DNA of 21,828 bases from Candidatus Altimarinota bacterium (lineage in GTDB: Bacteria > Patescibacteriota > Gracilibacteria > BD1-5 > UBA2023). Below are positions 19,302 to 21,828 of the stretch, in pieces (within the stretch, counting starts at the first letter, position 1; the number at the start of each line of letters is the position of its first letter). The notes below the pieces were generated by a model. The model made no database searches and was not told the DNA's origin. It saw nothing but the letters and a program-made list of their open reading frames with translations. The stretch is from positions 1-21,828 of the forward strand of contig CANBWW010000007.1 in the NCBI GenBank assembly GCA_947373235.1, in the 5' to 3' direction. The translations under genes and the position numbers were made by a program.

Positions 19302-19516
19302 GTATTCTTTCTTCTCGCGTGCATCTGATCAGTATTTTTCTCTACAAAATACCGCATCCTCGCGCGGATGTCATAGTCTCCACTATGGGGTCCGATCCGC
19401 CGTTATCTTCTCGGGCAGAACTCGATGAGATCTCATCGCACACAGGGATAAAAATAGGTTATCAACGGTTAAGAAAGATTTAAAAAAATCTATTTCGTAT
19501 GAAATAGATTTTTTTT
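19302..19516 (+). ncRNA. Candidate structured non-coding RNA, family not recognised
   Basis: This gene-free stretch of about 350 bases holds a GC-richer block inside AT-rich DNA. Ends pair as TCTTTCTT (19306-19313) with AAGAAAGA (19471-19478). Inside are successive hairpins: GTATTTT/AAAATAC (19332-19352), GCATCC/GGATGT (19354-19371), CATAGT/ACTATG with loop CTCC (19372-19387), GTCCGA/TCGGGC (19390-19416), CGATGA/TCATCG (19423-19438) and GATAA/TTATC (19447-19463). A strong terminator follows directly. A candidate promoter precedes it. I looked for tmRNA, SRP RNA, RNase P, 5S and 6S landmarks and found none. It is not a riboswitch of a downstream gene, because the next gene is convergent. An open frame crosses it but has no protein-like features. 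Confidence 0.55.
19482..19516. terminator. Strong bidirectional terminator
   Basis: A 15-bp stem with arms ending CTATTTC/GAAATAG around loop GTAT (19497-19500), with seven A before and eight T after. It ends the RNA candidate on the + strand and can also serve the minus-strand membrane protein gene, whose stop is at 19533. Confidence 0.88.
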
Positions 19517-19532
19517 ATTTTGCATCTCATTC

Positions 19533-20711
19533 ATTAGGAGTTTTTACATCATAGGTAAACTTTGCTTCTTGTTTTGGAGTTTCTTTTCCTTTGAATAACT
19601 TAAATATATTGATAGAGCGATTGAATATTTTTATAAATGTTCATATCCCAGGTGAACTCGTTGAAGTGTCTGTAGATGCGAATACAAAGAGATGAATGAC
19701 TGGAAAAATGAGAAGAAAAAGTACTGGGCTGGAAGGATTTTTTATAAAAAATAATATATAAGAAATAATCAAAGTTATCAAAAGTCACTGTGTTATAATA
19801 AAACGGTATTCTTTATATTTTTGGATAAAAAGAGAAGGAAGAGTAAATATATTCCAGAAAGGAATACCTACACTTCTTATCGGTATAAAATATGCTGTTT
19901 GTATCGGGGTGATATTTTTTTGTTTTTCCATCTCTTGCTTCAGAATATCAGAAAAAAGAATACGAGTATTTCCACCGAATACGATACGAAAAAACTCCTT
20001 TATAGATCGAATTCCAGAAAAAATATATGCTTCGATCGTGCTATATTCTGGTAAATAGGTGAGAACAGGGATAACTAAAAAGTGTCACTGTATAAATAAA
20101 TATACTCATTCGATCACAAACAAAAGTATATATCCTCCAACAATCAGAAATGGAATGAGCGATTCGCTTCCACCAAAATAAAGCGAAAGAATAGATAAAA
20201 ATGTGAAAAATGATCATAAGATCCGTGCATGAGTCATGAGCTTGCTCGGATATTTTTGACTGAGCCAAATACCAAAAAATGGCATCATGGCAGCAAGAAT
20301 ACGAGTTTTTTCTTCTTCTGATTCTACTTTATATCCTACAGAGGCAGCTAGGTATTTTCCATTTATGATTTTTTCGTCATGGACCTCTGTTCATATGTAT
20401 GCTCCGTAAGCACCACGTATGAGAAATCCAAGGCAGCCACCGATGATAGCTATGAGAAAGATGGTATCGAGGCTGACTCCAAGAATTGACAAATTGAGAA
20501 AATTTCGCACTAAAAATACATAGACTAAAAACACAATAAAACTGAAGAGTATTATTTTCGAAGCCTTTTTGGCATGATTTCTCACATATGTTTCTGCGAG
20601 TGGAGTTCCTGATTTTGCGAGGAGAAATATCGGTCCGAGGAAAAAGTAGCTAATCACCGCATTGATACGAGATTGTTCAGACATGGTTTCTGATAAATTA
20701 TGAGTTTCCAT
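19533..20711 (-). CDS. Multi-pass membrane protein with duplicated domain, function unknown
   Basis: The protein is 392 residues ending at TAA, with TGA glycines linking the fragments. It has about eight hydrophobic helices. Two stretches look like tandem copies: QSRINAVISYFFLGPIFLLA near residue 14 and KTRILAAMMPFFGIWLSQKY near residue 132, each followed by a short basic loop, two helices and a Gly-rich helix end (GCLGFLIRGAYGAY versus GGYILLFVIEGVYLF). This pattern recalls small DUF4870-type membrane proteins, but I cannot assign it. The C-terminal part has two further helices, a Ser/Thr/Pro loop and a basic tail. The gene lies 49 bases downstream of the flippase gene on the same strand, suggesting co-transcription. 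The ATG at 20711 is used; an internal Met at residue 10 is an alternative. Confidence 0.75.
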
Positions 20712-20760
20712 TATTTTATCAGAAACCCCTCATAATAACAACTATCGTATGATGACAAAT

Positions 20761-21828
20761 CTATTTTTTCTTATACAAATACAAAATACCAAGTCCACCC
20801 ATATAGAATAATCAAAATGTTCCACCGATAATAACTATTCTTTCGAAGCTTTCTAGAAAACTTCATCCAACTGGAAGGACTCACATATTTTTGATCCAAT
20901 AGGCAAAAATAGTGCCGATCAGAGCGAAAAGGAGAATGATCATTCCTGATGAGAAAATATTTTTGAGATCGATCTGCTTTCTTACGGTATATCCTGTGAT
21001 AATCATCAGTATTGCCTGTGAAACAAGTGTTACCCAAGCTGATCCGATAAATCAAAAATGCGGAATAAAGAGAAGATTTCCAACGATATTTATAACAGCG
21101 ATGACCGCGTTGATCGTGAGCATTTTTCGCTGTTCTGCTCGTGCAATAAGTGTAAAAGTAAAAAGAGAAGATACAAAATAAAAGAGAAAGATAAATGCAA
21201 CAATCTCGAGTGCATCACTGCTGGTATGCCCACCCATCACGGTATGGATATATTCATCATTCGATATAAGTCGGATAATATCGACACTGTTGAGAGAGAG
21301 AAAGAGTGTGATCCCGATCCCAAAGAAAAATAAAAGACGAAATGAATGGGTGGTGAGTCTATGAGTTTCTGTATGATTTTTTTCTCAGATGGCTTTCGTA
21401 AGAACTGGAAGCAGGGAATTAAGGAAAATAGTTCCATACATCATCCCGACTTCGACGATCTTCATAGGAAGTGCGTAGAGTGCGACGACTATCTCGGCAA
21501 CTCATTTCTCACTCATGATGGAGAGAAGAAGGGTATCAACTTTGAAAAATATAACATTCAAAAAAAGTGCGAGTCAGTAGGGAAGAGAGATTTTCAAAAT
21601 ATGGAGGATATATTCCGTATCCCATCGAAATCTGATTTTTTCATATTTATCTGCATACCACCAGGTGATCATCATCATGAGGGTATTTCCTGCAAGGCCA
21701 GCGAGCATCACAAGGACAAATTTCTCGGTATGTGCAACCGAGTAAAATAGACTGGCAAAGAGGAGAATCATACCAAATGTGAGTATTTTCCCTGCGGTAT
21801 TGGCAATGAGGGAAAACTCGGTTTTGAG
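20761..21828 (-). CDS. Oligosaccharide flippase (Wzx/MATE-like), N-terminus cut by window edge
   Basis: The gene runs off the right edge and ends at TAG (20761-20763); 355 residues are visible. TGA glycines restore one frame. The visible part starts at LKTEFSLIANTAGKILTFGM, equivalent to the middle of helix 4-5 of Wzx proteins. It continues with YILHILKISLPYGLALFLNV, FFKVDTLLLSIM and LPMKIVEVGMMYGTIFLNSL, the typical flippase core, then four to six more helices ending GGLGILYLYKKK. About 130-150 N-terminal residues are expected outside the window. Such flippases move lipid-linked sugars across the membrane for surface polysaccharide or glycoprotein assembly. This fits the other envelope genes; the cargo is unknown. 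Confidence 0.85.

Noticed and set aside
19302..19481. tmRNA, SRP RNA, RNase P RNA, 5S rRNA or 6S RNA
   Set aside because: No tmRNA tRNA-like ends, no SRP GGAAG/AGCAG loop, no RNase P GAAAGTCC core and no convincing 5S loop C were found. The stretch CAGAACTCGATGAG only vaguely recalls 5S.
1..21828. CRISPR array, insertion sequence, integrase or attachment site
   Set aside because: No regularly spaced direct repeats, transposase or integrase motifs, or terminal inverted repeats were seen.

Overview
The window reads as a piece of a Patescibacteria (CPR) genome that uses genetic code 25, in which TGA means glycine. That code is known from Candidatus Gracilibacteria (BD1-5) and Absconditabacteria (SR1). 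The evidence is direct. Under the standard code nearly every long gene is cut into pieces by in-frame TGA, and these TGAs fall on glycines that are invariant in the families concerned: the SKGG end of YidD, the Gly before the radical-SAM Cys cluster of RimO, the MFS motif A, MurB, YbeY and YvcK. No gene ends in TGA. Of 18 readable stop codons, 14 are TAA and 4 are TAG. Read this way the window is densely coded, with 18 essentially intact genes (one cut by the right edge), one tRNA-Phe and one probable structured RNA. The DNA is AT-rich, intergenic gaps are short, and I see no convincing Shine-Dalgarno sequence before most genes.

Layout. 1-191: possible 3' end of an upstream + strand gene and a bidirectional terminator. 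192-1367 (-): DUF2130 coiled-coil protein. 1486-5488 (+): envelope cluster of a large DUF4012 protein, a VWA membrane protein, a TPR-like exported protein and yidD. 5515-7414 (-): yvcK and an overlapping HAD phosphatase. 7526-8874 (+): murB and ybeY, then tRNA-Phe(GAA) with its own promoter and terminator. 9168-11303 (+): NhaP-type Na+/H+ antiporter with a long cytoplasmic tail. 11326-15067 (-): MGDG-synthase-like glycosyltransferase, MFS exporter and rimO. 15141-16512 (+): two overlapping genes of unknown function. 16620-19178 (+): large secreted lamin-tail/PKD-like surface protein with a C-terminal anchor. 19302-19516 (+): compact, terminated, multi-hairpin RNA candidate. 19533-21828 (-): duplicated-domain membrane protein and a Wzx-type flippase cut by the window edge.

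Taken together, most genes serve the cell envelope (MurB, YvcK, glycolipid glycosyltransferase, flippase, DUF4012, VWA/TPR, LTD surface protein), with scattered translation and RNA-maturation genes (RimO, YbeY, tRNA-Phe). The points most worth following up are the code-25 evidence (including an internal repeat where TGA and GGA occupy the same glycine), the unassigned structured RNA, the unknown two-gene cassette, and a recurring TATACT promoter type that sometimes lies so close to the ATG that leaderless mRNA is likely.
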